Shown: positions 42,208-52,103, counted from the stretch's first letter. The stretch is DNA of 64,000 bases from JAFGVL01 sp964546015 (GCA_964546015.1 CAZJHO010000007.1:7861-71860), one strand, 5' to 3'. A program made the numbers and translations. The notes: generated from the letters alone by a model not told the origin.

Positions 42208-43386
42208 ATGAAAACAACCATTATATTAATAGCAAGCGTACTGGCGATACAGATATCTGTCTTTGCGCAAAAGAATATTCAAACTGTATTATCGAGCATC
42301 GAAACAAATAATACTACATTAAAAAGCAGTAGAGAAAATGCCGAAGCACGAAAGCTCAATAATAAATCAATGATTGCCCTGCCTGCTCCCGAAATAGGAT
42401 TCGGCTACCTGTGGGGAAGCCCTGCCGAAACGGGCAATCGTATTGATTTTAGCGTAACACAATCGTTCGACATACCTACCTTGATTGGCACAAAGAATAA
42501 ACTTGCCAAGCAGCAAAACCAATTGGTTGATTTACAATACCAAATAGCCCGGATGAATATCCTGCTTGAGGCAAAGCAACTGTGTGTCGATTTAATCTAT
42601 TATAATATTTTACAAAAAGAATTAAACACACGCCTACAGCATGCGCAAATTATTGCCCAAGCTTACGAAAAAAAGTTGCAGCAAGGCGATAGTAATATTT
42701 TGGAATATAATAAAGCAAAATTGAATTTTACCAATGTGCAAGGCGAATTATCGCGGGTGGAAATGGAGCGCAAAGCTTTGCTCACACAATTGAAAGGACT
42801 CAATGGCGGACAGGAAATCATGCTGGATGAATATCAATACAGCGAAAAACCGCTTCCACTAAGTTTTGACGAATGGTACGCGCAAGCGGTACAGAAAAAT
42901 CCATTTCTCGAATATGCAAGCCGGCAAGTAGAAGTTAACCAACGCGAAGTAACAGCAAGTAAGACAGCTGCTTTACCCACTTTCACCGTAGGATATATGA
43001 GCGAAAAAGTAGTGGGACAAAAATATCAAGGTATTACTACCGGTATTTCTATCCCCCTATGGGAAAACAAAAACCGGATTAAACAAGCCAAAGCACAACT
43101 AAAAGCTGCCGAAAGCGAACAAGCAGACATTCACCAAAAACATTACACACAATGGCAACTATTGTACAACCGTGCTGCCGGATTACAGCAAAGCGCTAAA
43201 CAATACAAAGCAGCATTAGAAACAGCAAGCAACAATGCTCTGCTAAAAAAAGCCCTCGATGTGGGCGAAATATCCATCTTGGAATATATACTCGAAATGA
43301 GTTTTTATTACGACAGCATAACGCAAGCCCTACAAGCTGAGCGGGACTATCAACAGGCGGTTACTGAACTGTTGATGATGGAGTAA
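42208..43386 (+). CDS. TolC-family outer-membrane efflux protein
   Basis: The outer-membrane channel of the tripartite pump, 392 residues, with a signal peptide (IILIASVLAIQISVFA). It is mostly alpha-helical with two OEP repeats (about residues 25-195 and 215-390), long amphipathic helices rich in Gln, Ala and Lys, and CusC-like LTQSFDIPTLIG- and GISIPLWENKNRIKQAKAQ-type segments. At 392 residues it is shorter than typical TolC (about 470), as seen in CzcC-like proteins of Bacteroidota. It is the last gene of the efflux cluster and ends at a strong terminator. Confidence 0.85.
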   Translation: MKTTIILIASVLAIQISVFAQKNIQTVLSSIETNNTTLKSSRENAEARKLNNKSMIALPAPEIGFGYLWGSPAETGNRIDFSVTQSFDIPTLIGTKNKLAKQQNQLVDLQYQIARMNILLEAKQLCVDLIYYNILQKELNTRLQHAQIIAQAYEKKLQQGDSNILEYNKAKLNFTNVQGELSRVEMERKALLTQLKGLNGGQEIMLDEYQYSEKPLPLSFDEWYAQAVQKNPFLEYASRQVEVNQREVTASKTAALPTFTVGYMSEKVVGQKYQGITTGISIPLWENKNRIKQAKAQLKAAESEQADIHQKHYTQWQLLYNRAAGLQQSAKQYKAALETASNNALLKKALDVGEISILEYILEMSFYYDSITQALQAERDYQQAVTELLMME

Positions 43387-43431
43387 AAAAGATTCTCCCT
43401 CATTTTAAGTTTGAGGGAAAATCTTTTTTTT
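43386..43431 (+). terminator. Terminator after the metal-efflux cluster
   Basis: AGATTCTCCCTCA pairs with TGAGGGAAAATCT (one mismatch) and is followed by a run of T. It begins at the TolC-like stop codon. The following 240 bases to 43670 hold nothing I recognise. Confidence 0.8.
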
Positions 43432-43670
43432 GAATTTTCGATAAACTACTATTTCAATATGGCAAAGACTGCAAATCTGCGACAGCAATGATCAGGAAGG
43501 TATAATTTCTCTGTTTTTATATAAATCCTAATTAATTTTTACTAATTTTTTCTTTATAATTACTTTATTGTTCACTATATAAACCTCTCTTTGAACGAAG
43601 TGTAGATTTTCCGATATTTCGGAATAAACCCTGCCTAAAGCAAAGAGAATAAATTGTTAATATTTAATTT

Positions 43671-45119
43671 TTATTCCTTTTGTAATTTACTGCGTCGCAT
43701 ACCATAACCGAAATATATGATAAACCCGGCAGCAGTCCAACCAATGAGGCGCAACCATGTGTTCCATGGAAGAGATACCATTTGCATAATACAAAGTGCA
43801 GCACCAAGTATGGGAAGAAATGGAACTAAAGGAGTTTTGAATGGACGATTAAGATTGGGTTGTGTTTTGCGTAGAACAATTATAGACAAGCATACAATGG
43901 TGAAAGCCAAGAGTGTGCCTATCGAAACAAGTTCGCTAAGTACATGTAAAGGAAATAAGCCGGCAATAAGCCCGGTTACAACGCAGGAAAAAATAGTAGC
44001 ATTGAAAGGTGTGGCGTGTTTTTTATGTACTTTTGAGAAAATACTGGGCAACAATCCATCACTCGAAATAGCAAAATAAATGCGCGATTGTCCTATCATC
44101 ATTACCAAAATTACGGAACTCAAACCGGCAATAGCACCCAATTTTATAAACGGACTAAGCCAAGCTAAACCTTCTCCGGTACGGTCGATCGCTAAAGCAA
44201 TAGGAGCGTCTACATTTAATTCCTTGTAGTTTACAATGCCTGTGAGGACAGTAGTTACGGCAACATAAAGGATGGCACAAATCAGCAATGAAAATAAAAT
44301 GCTTCTGGGCATATCTTTTTGAGGATTTTTAGCTTCTTGCGCAGCGGTGGATAAAGCATCAAAGCCAAGAAACGCGTAAAAAACGACACCTGCCCCACGC
44401 AAAATACCACTCCAGCCAAACTTTCCAAATTCTCCTGTATTTTGGGGGATATACGGATGAAAGTTGCCGATATCAATATATGATAGTCCAAACCCGATAA
44501 ATAAAAGAATAACGCTTACTTTGATAACCACGATGATATTATTTACCCATGCAGATTCTTTGATTCCGCCAATCAACATAGCCGTAATAACGCCCACAAT
44601 AAACACTGCCGGGAAGTTGATGATACTTCCCGTCCAGATCCATTCGTTGTTCACATGGTCGAAGGTAGCTTGGCTGATTTGAGCAGGCAAGTGGATACCC
44701 CAGCCATGCAACAAACTCATCATATATCCCGACCAACCTACGGCTACACTGGAACAGGCAAAAAGATATTCCAAAATCAAAGTCCACCCGATAAACCATG
44801 CCAACACCTCGCCCATAGTCAAGTAACTGTACGAATAAACGCTTCCGGCAACAGGCATCATAGCTGCCAATTCGGCATAGCACAAACCTGCGAGGATACA
44901 TGCCATTGCCGAAACTATAAAAGAAATACTCAATGCAGGGCCTGCGTATTGTGCCGCAGCTTGTCCGGTAATAACAAAAATACCTGTCCCGACAATAGCA
45001 CCTATTCCCAAGGCAATCAAATTAGAAAGTGAAAGGCTGCGCTTGAGACCATTATTTTCGTCTCCATATTGAGAGAGTGTGAGTAAAATATTTTTTTTTC
45101 GAAATAATTTTTTCAACAT
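43671..45119 (-). CDS. APC-family amino acid permease, cationic amino acid transporter type
   Basis: A 482-residue inner-membrane transporter with about 12-13 membrane segments. It has the family start LSLSNLIALGIGAIVGTGIFVITG (TM1 with the GxGxxxGTG helix break) and the EYLFACSSVAVGWSGY and YAFLGFDALSTAAQEAKNPQKDMPRSI blocks of the CAT subgroup. It closes with LPWNTWLRLIGWTAAGFIIYFGYG. The exact substrate cannot be read from the sequence. It stands alone, with 119 bases upstream to the M3 peptidase stop and a 284-base spacer downstream. Confidence 0.88.
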   Translation of the reverse strand: MLKKLFRKKNILLTLSQYGDENNGLKRSLSLSNLIALGIGAIVGTGIFVITGQAAAQYAGPALSISFIVSAMACILAGLCYAELAAMMPVAGSVYSYSYLTMGEVLAWFIGWTLILEYLFACSSVAVGWSGYMMSLLHGWGIHLPAQISQATFDHVNNEWIWTGSIINFPAVFIVGVITAMLIGGIKESAWVNNIIVVIKVSVILLFIGFGLSYIDIGNFHPYIPQNTGEFGKFGWSGILRGAGVVFYAFLGFDALSTAAQEAKNPQKDMPRSILFSLLICAILYVAVTTVLTGIVNYKELNVDAPIALAIDRTGEGLAWLSPFIKLGAIAGLSSVILVMMIGQSRIYFAISSDGLLPSIFSKVHKKHATPFNATIFSCVVTGLIAGLFPLHVLSELVSIGTLLAFTIVCLSIIVLRKTQPNLNRPFKTPLVPFLPILGAALCIMQMVSLPWNTWLRLIGWTAAGFIIYFGYGMRRSKLQKE

Positions 45120-45238
45120 GAATTTAGTAATAATATTTTTTGATAAATTTTCTATTGACTAAAATTAATCTCTCCCTTTAGTGGTAAAGCTGAACAAATT
45201 GAATACTTGTATTTAAAACAATAAAATCGCACCTCTTT

Positions 45239-47335
45239 TCATTTCGATCTCTTGACCCCATTGCGTATTAGCAAAGCATCAATACTAGGATCTTGCCCTC
45301 GGAAGCGTTTATAAAGCAGAGCCGGATCTTCGCTGCCACCTTTAGATAAGATATTATCGCGGAACGAAGCAGCTGTTTTTGAATCGAAAATACCGTTTTT
45401 CTTAAATACTGAAAAAGCATCAGCATCCAATACTTCTGCCCATTTGTAGCTGTAATAACCGGCAGCATAACCTCCGGCAAAAATATGGCTGAACTGTACG
45501 CTCATACAAGTTTCGTCCATTTGAGGTAAAACGATGGCTTTACTCCACGCTTTTCTTTCAAAATTTTGAACATCACCTTTAAATAGTTTCTTCTCCGTAT
45601 GCCAAGCCATATCCAAATAGCCAAAGCTCAGTTGACGCAAACAAGCATATCCTACATTGAAATTTTCGGATGCTTTTATTTTATCGATCAATTCAGCAGG
45701 AATCTTTTCTCCTGTTTGGTAATGTGTGGCAAATCCATCAAGGTATTCTTTTTCGGTAGCCCAATTTTCCATTATCTGCGATGGAAGCTCTACAAAATCC
45801 CAATATACACTAGTTCCCGAAAGGCTCTCGTAAGTACACTCGGAAAGTATTCCATGAAGCGAATGTCCGAACTCGTGCAAAAAAGTATTGAATTCATCAA
45901 AGGTAAGCAACGCCGGTTGATCACCTACAGGGCGGGTAAAGTTCATTACTAAAGTGATTTGCGATCGTTCGTCCACACCGTTCTCTATCCATTGCCCCTT
46001 CAGGCTCGACATCCACGCGCCGCTTCGTTTACCATCGCGTGGAAAGAAATCAGTATAAAGAATCGCCTTTAATTTTCCCTTTTCATCGTACACTTCGAAA
46101 GCTTCAACATCCGGATGATATAGTTGTATTTCGGTGTTTTTCTTAAATTGCAACCCATACAAACGAGTAGCCAGACCAAATACACCTTTTTTTACATTCT
46201 CCAATTCAAAATAAGGTTTCAGTTGTTCGTCGTTTATACTGTATTTTTCTTCTTTCAGTTTTTCCGAGTAATAACTCCAATCCCAAGGCATAAGAGCTTC
46301 GGCAAATCCTTTGGATTTCGCAAAGCTTTGGACATCAGCAACATCTTGTTTAGCTTTGGGTGTGTAAGCTTCCAATAATTCATTGAGCAATTTGTATACA
46401 TTTTTTTCATTTTTTGCCATGCGCCGATGTAAAGCATATTCGGCATAGTCTTTATAACCAAGTAACTGAGCGATTTGTAAGCGAAGATTCACGATCTTTT
46501 TTACTATATCCCTGTTATCATATTTGCCACCCAAAGCTTTAGTATTATACGCCATGTACAACTCTTGTCGTAAAGCTCGATCATCAGCATATTTCATAAA
46601 AGGGATATAACTCGGTGCCGAAAGGTCGAATACCCAACCTTCTTTACCTTTTTCCTGTGCTTTGAGTTCGGCAGCTTTCAGAATATCAGCAGGAATGCCG
46701 AATAATCTGGTTTCATCGGTAATAGTAAGCGAATAAGCATTGGTTGCTTTCAATACATTTTGGCTGAATTGAAGTTGTGCCAGATTCAATTCTTCGGTAT
46801 ATTTTTTATATTTTTCTTTATCACTTGTAGAAAGTGTAGCTCCGTTTCTCACGAACGATTCGTAGGATTTTTCCAACAACATTTGTTGTTCTTGTGTAAG
46901 TGATAAATTTACCCGGCTATCATACACTGTTTTTACTCGTTGAAATAGTTTTTCGTTCATCGAAATATTATTCGCATGAGCTGTTTCTTCAGGAGCAATG
47001 GTCTGGGCAATCGAATCCATTTCATCGGAAGTTTCAGAGCTTGTCAGGTTATAAAAACAGTTTTGTACACGGCTCAAAACTTTTCCGGAATATTCCAAGG
47101 CTTCAATTGTATTGGTAAAAGTAGGAGCTTCAGGATTATCGGCTATAGCTTTTACTTCGGCAGCATGTAAGCGCATTCCTTCACGCATAGCGGGGAGATA
47201 ATCATCTATTCTTATTTCGTTAAAAGGGATTGTGCCAAAAGGCGTTTTGTAGGGTTGCAAAAAAGGATTGTTACTTACTTGTGCCATAAGAGTTGTAGTT
47301 AATATAAGTGAGAATATAAACGATTTTGTTTTCAT
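45239..47335 (-). CDS. M3-family metallopeptidase, Dcp-like (peptidyl-dipeptidase)
   Basis: A 698-residue zinc peptidase with a signal peptide (FIFSLILTTTLMAQ) and a start NPFLQPYKTPFGTIPFNEI that is typical of the Dcp subgroup. The gluzincin motif HEFGHSLHG lies near residue 486, followed by the third ligand in YWDFVELPSQIMENW. The C-terminal part has QFSHIFAGGYAAGYYSYKWAEVLDADAF, a Dcp/oligopeptidase hallmark. Periplasmic members trim dipeptides from peptides. Its ATG shares one base with the dnaX stop codon (47335), so it is likely read from the dnaX transcript. Confidence 0.9.
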   Translation of the reverse strand: MKTKSFIFSLILTTTLMAQVSNNPFLQPYKTPFGTIPFNEIRIDDYLPAMREGMRLHAAEVKAIADNPEAPTFTNTIEALEYSGKVLSRVQNCFYNLTSSETSDEMDSIAQTIAPEETAHANNISMNEKLFQRVKTVYDSRVNLSLTQEQQMLLEKSYESFVRNGATLSTSDKEKYKKYTEELNLAQLQFSQNVLKATNAYSLTITDETRLFGIPADILKAAELKAQEKGKEGWVFDLSAPSYIPFMKYADDRALRQELYMAYNTKALGGKYDNRDIVKKIVNLRLQIAQLLGYKDYAEYALHRRMAKNEKNVYKLLNELLEAYTPKAKQDVADVQSFAKSKGFAEALMPWDWSYYSEKLKEEKYSINDEQLKPYFELENVKKGVFGLATRLYGLQFKKNTEIQLYHPDVEAFEVYDEKGKLKAILYTDFFPRDGKRSGAWMSSLKGQWIENGVDERSQITLVMNFTRPVGDQPALLTFDEFNTFLHEFGHSLHGILSECTYESLSGTSVYWDFVELPSQIMENWATEKEYLDGFATHYQTGEKIPAELIDKIKASENFNVGYACLRQLSFGYLDMAWHTEKKLFKGDVQNFERKAWSKAIVLPQMDETCMSVQFSHIFAGGYAAGYYSYKWAEVLDADAFSVFKKNGIFDSKTAASFRDNILSKGGSEDPALLYKRFRGQDPSIDALLIRNGVKRSK

Positions 47336-49110
47336 CAGTCTTCTAATATCAATTTTAATTCTGTTACTAATTTTTCAAAAATCGGATTATTTTTTATCAT
47401 TTCTTCGAATATATCTCGAGGTAATTTTACTCTATTCAATTCTTTGGTTTCATCAATAATAATTTTCATTTGAAGAAAATCATTATTTAATTCATCTGCT
47501 AGAAATTGTAACAATCTGGATTTTATTTCATCGAATGATTTTTGTTGAATAACATTGTTGACCATTACTTCAAATGAACCGTCCGTTTTCAAAGAAGGGA
47601 GATTCAGTTCCATTGTTTGCATCAAGTGGATTTGTTCTATTGGTAAACTTTTCGCAAATTTTAACCATACAGCCGATAATTCTTTTTGAGAAAAAGATTC
47701 ATTGCGATCTTTTCTTTCAATTGCAATTATATTTCCTGTAGTTTCTTTAGAAGATTTATTAATGGAAATACTTGTAGGAGCAGTTACTTTAGGTGACGCA
47801 GATGAAAAAACAGGTTTTTGTTCCACGACCGGCTCTTCCCTAACGGGAGATTGCACCACAGGTTCAGAAACAAGCGGTTGTTCTGCTATTTGTTGAGGTT
47901 GAATTGTTGGTGTCTGTTGGTGTGTAACTTCCGGTGTAGTTACTTTTTCTTTTGAGAGAAATATTTTTTCAATAACAACTTTTTCTTCGGATGATTCAAC
48001 TAAATCAGTTTTTTTTTTATCCGAAAGTTGACACAATCGGATTAAAGTGATTTCCACTAATAATCGTTTATTTTTACTTTGACGATAATTCAAATCACAA
48101 TCATTAGCAATTTTCAATGCTTGATACAAGAAATTTGTTTCGCATTTTGTTGCCTGATTTAAGTAGGCTTCGCCAATAGAAGCACCTACTTCGAGTAGCT
48201 TTACGGTAGCAGGGTCTTTACACACCATTACATCGCGCAAATGAGCGCTTAGTCCAGAAATAAAATGTCCTCCATCAAATCCTTTGCTCAAAATTTCATT
48301 AAAAATCATCAAAGCACCAGCAACTTCTCCGGCAATAAAAGTGTCAACCAATCGGAAATAATAGTCATAATCAAGCACATTGAGGTTTTCAATTACATCT
48401 TTATAAGTAATTGTATCACCACAAAAACTCGCCACTTGATCGAAAATAGAAAGCGCATCGCGCATTCCTCCGTCGCTTTTTTGAGCAATTACATTCAAGG
48501 CTTCGGGCTCGACTGTGATATTTTCTTTTTGAGCAACATATTGCAAATGTCCTACCGTATCTGCAATGGTAATACGATTGAAATCGTAAATCTGGCAACG
48601 CGATAAAATAGTCGGAATTATTTTATGTTTTTCGGTGGTAGCAAGGATAAAGATAGCGTGTGCAGGGGGTTCTTCCAATGTTTTCAAAAAGGCGTTGAAC
48701 GCCGCTTGTGAAAGCATGTGTACCTCGTCGATTATATACACGCTGTATTTGCCTATTTGTGGCGGTATGCGAACTTGATCAATAAGCAAGCGAATATCTT
48801 CGACCGAATTATTGGAAGCTGCATCCAGCTCGTGAATATTGTAGGAGCGTTGTTCGTTGAATGACACACACGATTCACAAACATTACATGCTTCATGTCC
48901 GGCTGTAAGATTTTGGCAGTTTATCGTTTTGGCAAAAATACGCGCACAAGTGGTTTTTCCAACACCTCTCGGTCCGCAAAAAAGATAAGCATGTGCCAAA
49001 TGATTTGTGATAATCGCGTTTTTGAGGGTTGTAACCAAAGCATGTTGCCCAACTACCGATTCAAATGTAGAAGGACGATATTTAAGTGCAGAAACAATAA
49101 AATTTTCCAT
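47335..49110 (-). CDS. dnaX: DNA polymerase III subunits gamma/tau
   Basis: Clamp-loader ATPase that loads the sliding clamp. It begins SALKYRPSTFESVVGQ, with Walker A GPRGVGKTT (about residues 46-54), a CxxC-containing zinc module (CQNLTAGHEACNVCESC, about 65-81), Walker B IIDEVHML and the sensor-1/SRC motif region LATTEKHKIIPTILSRCQ. Domain III ends near residue 365. A Pro/Gln/Val-rich linker (about 395-450) precedes a tau-like tail. At 591 residues it is between E. coli gamma and tau; I see no clear frameshift signal. The M3 peptidase gene overlaps its stop by one base. Confidence 0.95.
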   Translation of the reverse strand: MENFIVSALKYRPSTFESVVGQHALVTTLKNAIITNHLAHAYLFCGPRGVGKTTCARIFAKTINCQNLTAGHEACNVCESCVSFNEQRSYNIHELDAASNNSVEDIRLLIDQVRIPPQIGKYSVYIIDEVHMLSQAAFNAFLKTLEEPPAHAIFILATTEKHKIIPTILSRCQIYDFNRITIADTVGHLQYVAQKENITVEPEALNVIAQKSDGGMRDALSIFDQVASFCGDTITYKDVIENLNVLDYDYYFRLVDTFIAGEVAGALMIFNEILSKGFDGGHFISGLSAHLRDVMVCKDPATVKLLEVGASIGEAYLNQATKCETNFLYQALKIANDCDLNYRQSKNKRLLVEITLIRLCQLSDKKKTDLVESSEEKVVIEKIFLSKEKVTTPEVTHQQTPTIQPQQIAEQPLVSEPVVQSPVREEPVVEQKPVFSSASPKVTAPTSISINKSSKETTGNIIAIERKDRNESFSQKELSAVWLKFAKSLPIEQIHLMQTMELNLPSLKTDGSFEVMVNNVIQQKSFDEIKSRLLQFLADELNNDFLQMKIIIDETKELNRVKLPRDIFEEMIKNNPIFEKLVTELKLILED

Positions 49111-49127
49111 ATCCAGAATTTAGCACA

Positions 49128-49135
49128 CAAAGATA
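49128..49135 (-). promoter_or_regulatory. -7 element for dnaX
   Basis: Minus-strand TATCTTTG, an exact TAnnTTTG match 17 bases upstream of the dnaX ATG. Confidence 0.55.
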
Positions 49136-49173
49136 AATAAAAACTTGAAAGAGAAGAATTACTTGTATGAGCA

Positions 49174-49203
49174 TTGTGTAGAATATAAAAATTTCTATTT
49201 TTG
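49174..49203 (+). promoter_or_regulatory. Promoter for the tyrosine phosphatase gene
   Basis: TTG (49174-49176) and TATTTTTG (49196-49203) with a 19-base spacer. The ATG at 49214 follows only 10 bases after the -7 element, so the mRNA leader is very short. Confidence 0.6.
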
Positions 49204-49213
49204 CATCTTTAAT

Positions 49214-49696
49214 ATGAAGAAATCTATTCTTTTCGTTTGTTTAGGGAATATTTGTCGCTCTCCGATGGCAGAAGAAATTATGAAAACTCTTTTAAATGAA
49301 AATAAATTAAATAATTTCATAGAAATTGATTCTGCGGGAATATTAAGTGTACATCAAGGTAAACTGCCCGACCTCCGTATGCGTGAGCATGCTTTTGCCC
49401 GGAGTTATAATCTTACACATCGGTCTCGTCCTGTAAAAAATGTCGATTTCGATAAATTTGACCTTATAATAGGAATGGACGACAGCAACATAAATGCTCT
49501 TGAACGATTAGCCCCAACTCTCGAAGCAAAAGAAAAAATCAAAAAAATGGCAGACTTTTTCAGCAATACAGTCCGATATGATTATGTGCCTGACCCATAT
49601 TACGGAGGTTCACAAGGATTTAATCTTGTAATTGATTTATTGGAAGATGGATGCAAAAATCTTTTAAATTCAATGATTCAAAAATTCGAAAATTAA
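49214..49696 (+). CDS. Low-molecular-weight protein-tyrosine phosphatase
   Basis: A 160-residue cysteine phosphatase. The P-loop VCLGNICRSP gives C9 as nucleophile and R15 as the phosphate-binding arginine, and the general acid Asp lies in VPDPYYGG. Bacterial members control tyrosine kinases of exopolysaccharide export or other signalling; no kinase is next to it. The start at 49214 is chosen because a promoter element occupies 49196-49203, inside a longer frame from 49145. It precedes an MFS gene by 31 bases and may share its transcript. Confidence 0.92.
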   Translation: MKKSILFVCLGNICRSPMAEEIMKTLLNENKLNNFIEIDSAGILSVHQGKLPDLRMREHAFARSYNLTHRSRPVKNVDFDKFDLIIGMDDSNINALERLAPTLEAKEKIKKMADFFSNTVRYDYVPDPYYGGSQGFNLVIDLLEDGCKNLLNSMIQKFEN

Positions 49697-49727
49697 TCCT
49701 TAAATCTTTTGAATCAAGTACTTTATT

Positions 49728-50960
49728 ATGAAACTTAGATTAATCTTTTTAAACTTCTTACAATTTTTTGTTTGGGGTTCATGGTTAATTACTATCAGTA
49801 ATTATTGGTTTGGGACAAAAGGCTGGTCGAGCAGCGACTTTGGCATCATATTTTCTACCATGGGTATTGCATCGCTATTTATGCCGGCACTTATGGGTAT
49901 GGTTGCTGATCGTTGGATGAATGCCGAAAAATTATATGCGATTTTGCACATTCTTACTGCGGCTGCATTATTTACTATTCCACAAATAGATAGTCCTAAT
50001 ACATTCTTTTGGGGAATTTTAATTGCGATGATTTTTTATATGCCGACCATTGCTTTGGCAAATTCTATTGCTTATACCATACTCAAAAACAACGGTTACG
50101 ATATTGTAAAAGATTATCCGCCAATCCGTGTCTTTGGCACAATTGGCTTTATTGTTGCTATGTGGGTTGTAAATCTCACAGGGAATAAATCTTCTGAAAA
50201 TCAGTTCTATATTGCAGCTACTGCAGGATTATTATTAGGGCTGTATTCATTTTTATTACCTAAATGTCCGCCTCTTGGTAATAAAGCTGAGAAAAAATCG
50301 TTAGTTGAAGTATTAGGTTTGAGAGCTTTTACTTTGTTTAAAGAAAAACGAATGGTATTATTTTTCGTTTTCTCAATGTTTTTAGGAGCAGCTTTACAAT
50401 TAACTAATGCATATGGAGATGTGTTTTTGGATGAATTTAAATATATAGCTGAGTATAAAGACTCGTTTGTGGTAAAATATTCAACCATCATAATGTCTAT
50501 TTCTCAAATGTCCGAAACATTGTTTATTCTTACCATACCATTCTTTATGAAACGATTTGGAATTAAAAATGTAATGTTGATAAGTATGCTGGCTTGGGTT
50601 CTCCGTTTCGGCTTATTTGGTTTTGGTAATCCTACTGATGGGCTTTGGATGATTATTCTTTCGTGCATCGTTTATGGAATGGCATTTGATTTCTTTAATA
50701 TTTCAGGATCTCTATTTGTAGAAATAACCGTTAAACCGGAAATTCGTTCCAGTGCACAAGGATTATTTATGATGATCAATGGTGTTGGAGCTATTTTAGG
50801 AAGTACCATTAGCGGTTGGCTTATCGAAACTTACTATACAACCAATGGCATTAAAGATTGGCATTCCGTTTGGCTTGTTTTTGCAGGATATGCATTAATC
50901 ATTACTATTTTATTTGCTATATTTTTCAGATATAAAAAAGAAGAAACGAACATAATTTAA
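49728..50960 (+). CDS. MFS transporter, nucleoside permease (NupG)-like
   Basis: A 410-residue inner-membrane transporter with about 12 membrane segments. The start LRLIFLNFLQFFVWGSWLITISNYW and the SSSDFGIIFSTMGIASLFMPALMGMVADRW block match the nucleoside:H+ symporter (NupG/XapB) branch of the MFS, as does the later INGVGAILGSTISGWLIE. It probably imports nucleosides. No nucleoside catabolism genes are adjacent to support this. It follows the phosphatase gene by 31 bases. Confidence 0.82.
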   Translation: MKLRLIFLNFLQFFVWGSWLITISNYWFGTKGWSSSDFGIIFSTMGIASLFMPALMGMVADRWMNAEKLYAILHILTAAALFTIPQIDSPNTFFWGILIAMIFYMPTIALANSIAYTILKNNGYDIVKDYPPIRVFGTIGFIVAMWVVNLTGNKSSENQFYIAATAGLLLGLYSFLLPKCPPLGNKAEKKSLVEVLGLRAFTLFKEKRMVLFFVFSMFLGAALQLTNAYGDVFLDEFKYIAEYKDSFVVKYSTIIMSISQMSETLFILTIPFFMKRFGIKNVMLISMLAWVLRFGLFGFGNPTDGLWMIILSCIVYGMAFDFFNISGSLFVEITVKPEIRSSAQGLFMMINGVGAILGSTISGWLIETYYTTNGIKDWHSVWLVFAGYALIITILFAIFFRYKKEETNII

Positions 50961-51084
50961 CAACAACAGAAAACAATGATTATATCTGCGAGTTCTATCT
51001 TTCCATTGAAAATTAATATTACAATAAGATAAAACATCCGTAACAAATATTGTCCTCTAACCATAATTTTGAAAGAAAAAAAAT

Positions 51085-52053
51085 ATGAAGCCGATTATTG
51101 ACCCGATTGACCGGAAATTAATAATGGATGAACTAACACCCGAACGATTTATTAGAAATACGAACAAAGGTGGCAATCATATTTATCTAATTACAGCTCA
51201 TGATGCGCCAAATGTTATGCGTGAAATCGGTCGTATCCGCGAACTTTCGTTCCGGCAAGACGGTGGCGGCAGCGGCGAGGAAATTGATACAGATGAATTT
51301 GATTATATGGATAAACCATACAAACAACTTATTGTTTGGAATCCGCAAGAACAAGAGATTTTAGGAGGCTATCGTTTTATTCACGGGCGTGATGTTCAGT
51401 TTAAAGAAAATGGACAGCCACTTGTGGTAACTGAGCATATGTTCTATTTTTCTGATGAATTTATTAAAAATTATCTTCCTTATACTATTGATTTAGGGCG
51501 TGCATTTATACATCCGGATTATCAATCTACGAAAAGCAATCCGAAAAGCATTTTTGCTTTTGATAACTTGTGGGATGGACTATTGGTAATCCCTTTCTTT
51601 GAGCCTGACACAAAATATATCATAGGGAAAATGACCATTTATCCACAGTATGATGCACAGGCTCGTGAAGCCATTTTTTATTTTTTAAATAAATTTTTGG
51701 CTGACGAAAAGAACTTGTTAATTTGCAAAGAAGTAGCTTATGATAAAAATACAGTTCCTTCGCCCGAAATAGAAGCCATTTTTGATGGCAAAAATTTGGA
51801 AGAAAACTATGGCAAGTTACTTACCTTTGTACGAAAGAGAGGTGTACACTTCCCTCCGCTAATCAATTCATATTTTAAATTATCATCCACCATGAAAATT
51901 TTCGGAACAGGGATCAATCACGAGTTTGGCGATATTTACGATACAGGTAGCATGGTAACAGCCTCGGAGATAAATGCGGATAAAGTTTCGCGTCATATTG
52001 ATTCTTTCTTGAAAAACAATAATCAAATTTTTCCGTTTCAAGACTTTTCATAA
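51085..52053 (+). CDS. GNAT-fold N-acyltransferase, GlsB/OlsB-like
   Basis: A 322-residue acyltransferase resembling Bacteroides GlsB and the hemolysin-like/OlsB group, which join a long acyl chain to an amino acid to start amino-acyl lipids (glycine lipids in Bacteroides, ornithine lipids elsewhere). Visible blocks are RNTNKGGNHIYLITAHDAPNV (as ERFIRNTNKGGNH), REIGRIRELSFRQDGGGSG, YKQLIVWNPQEQEILGGYRF, YTIDLGRAFIHPDYQS and GKMTIYPQYDAQAREA. In Bacteroides this gene usually sits beside glsA, an O-acyltransferase; no glsA is nearby here. The start at 51085 is a clear ATG after 124 bases of spacer. Confidence 0.72.
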   Translation: MKPIIDPIDRKLIMDELTPERFIRNTNKGGNHIYLITAHDAPNVMREIGRIRELSFRQDGGGSGEEIDTDEFDYMDKPYKQLIVWNPQEQEILGGYRFIHGRDVQFKENGQPLVVTEHMFYFSDEFIKNYLPYTIDLGRAFIHPDYQSTKSNPKSIFAFDNLWDGLLVIPFFEPDTKYIIGKMTIYPQYDAQAREAIFYFLNKFLADEKNLLICKEVAYDKNTVPSPEIEAIFDGKNLEENYGKLLTFVRKRGVHFPPLINSYFKLSSTMKIFGTGINHEFGDIYDTGSMVTASEINADKVSRHIDSFLKNNNQIFPFQDFS

Positions 52054-52103
52054 ATTTTTGTTATTAATCATCTTTCCGTCAGATATTAAGAACCAATTAA
52101 AAA

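Noticed and set aside
47335..49110. Programmed frameshift in dnaX giving a separate gamma form
   Set aside because: I saw no obvious slippery A run with a following stem at the end of domain III, so none is claimed.
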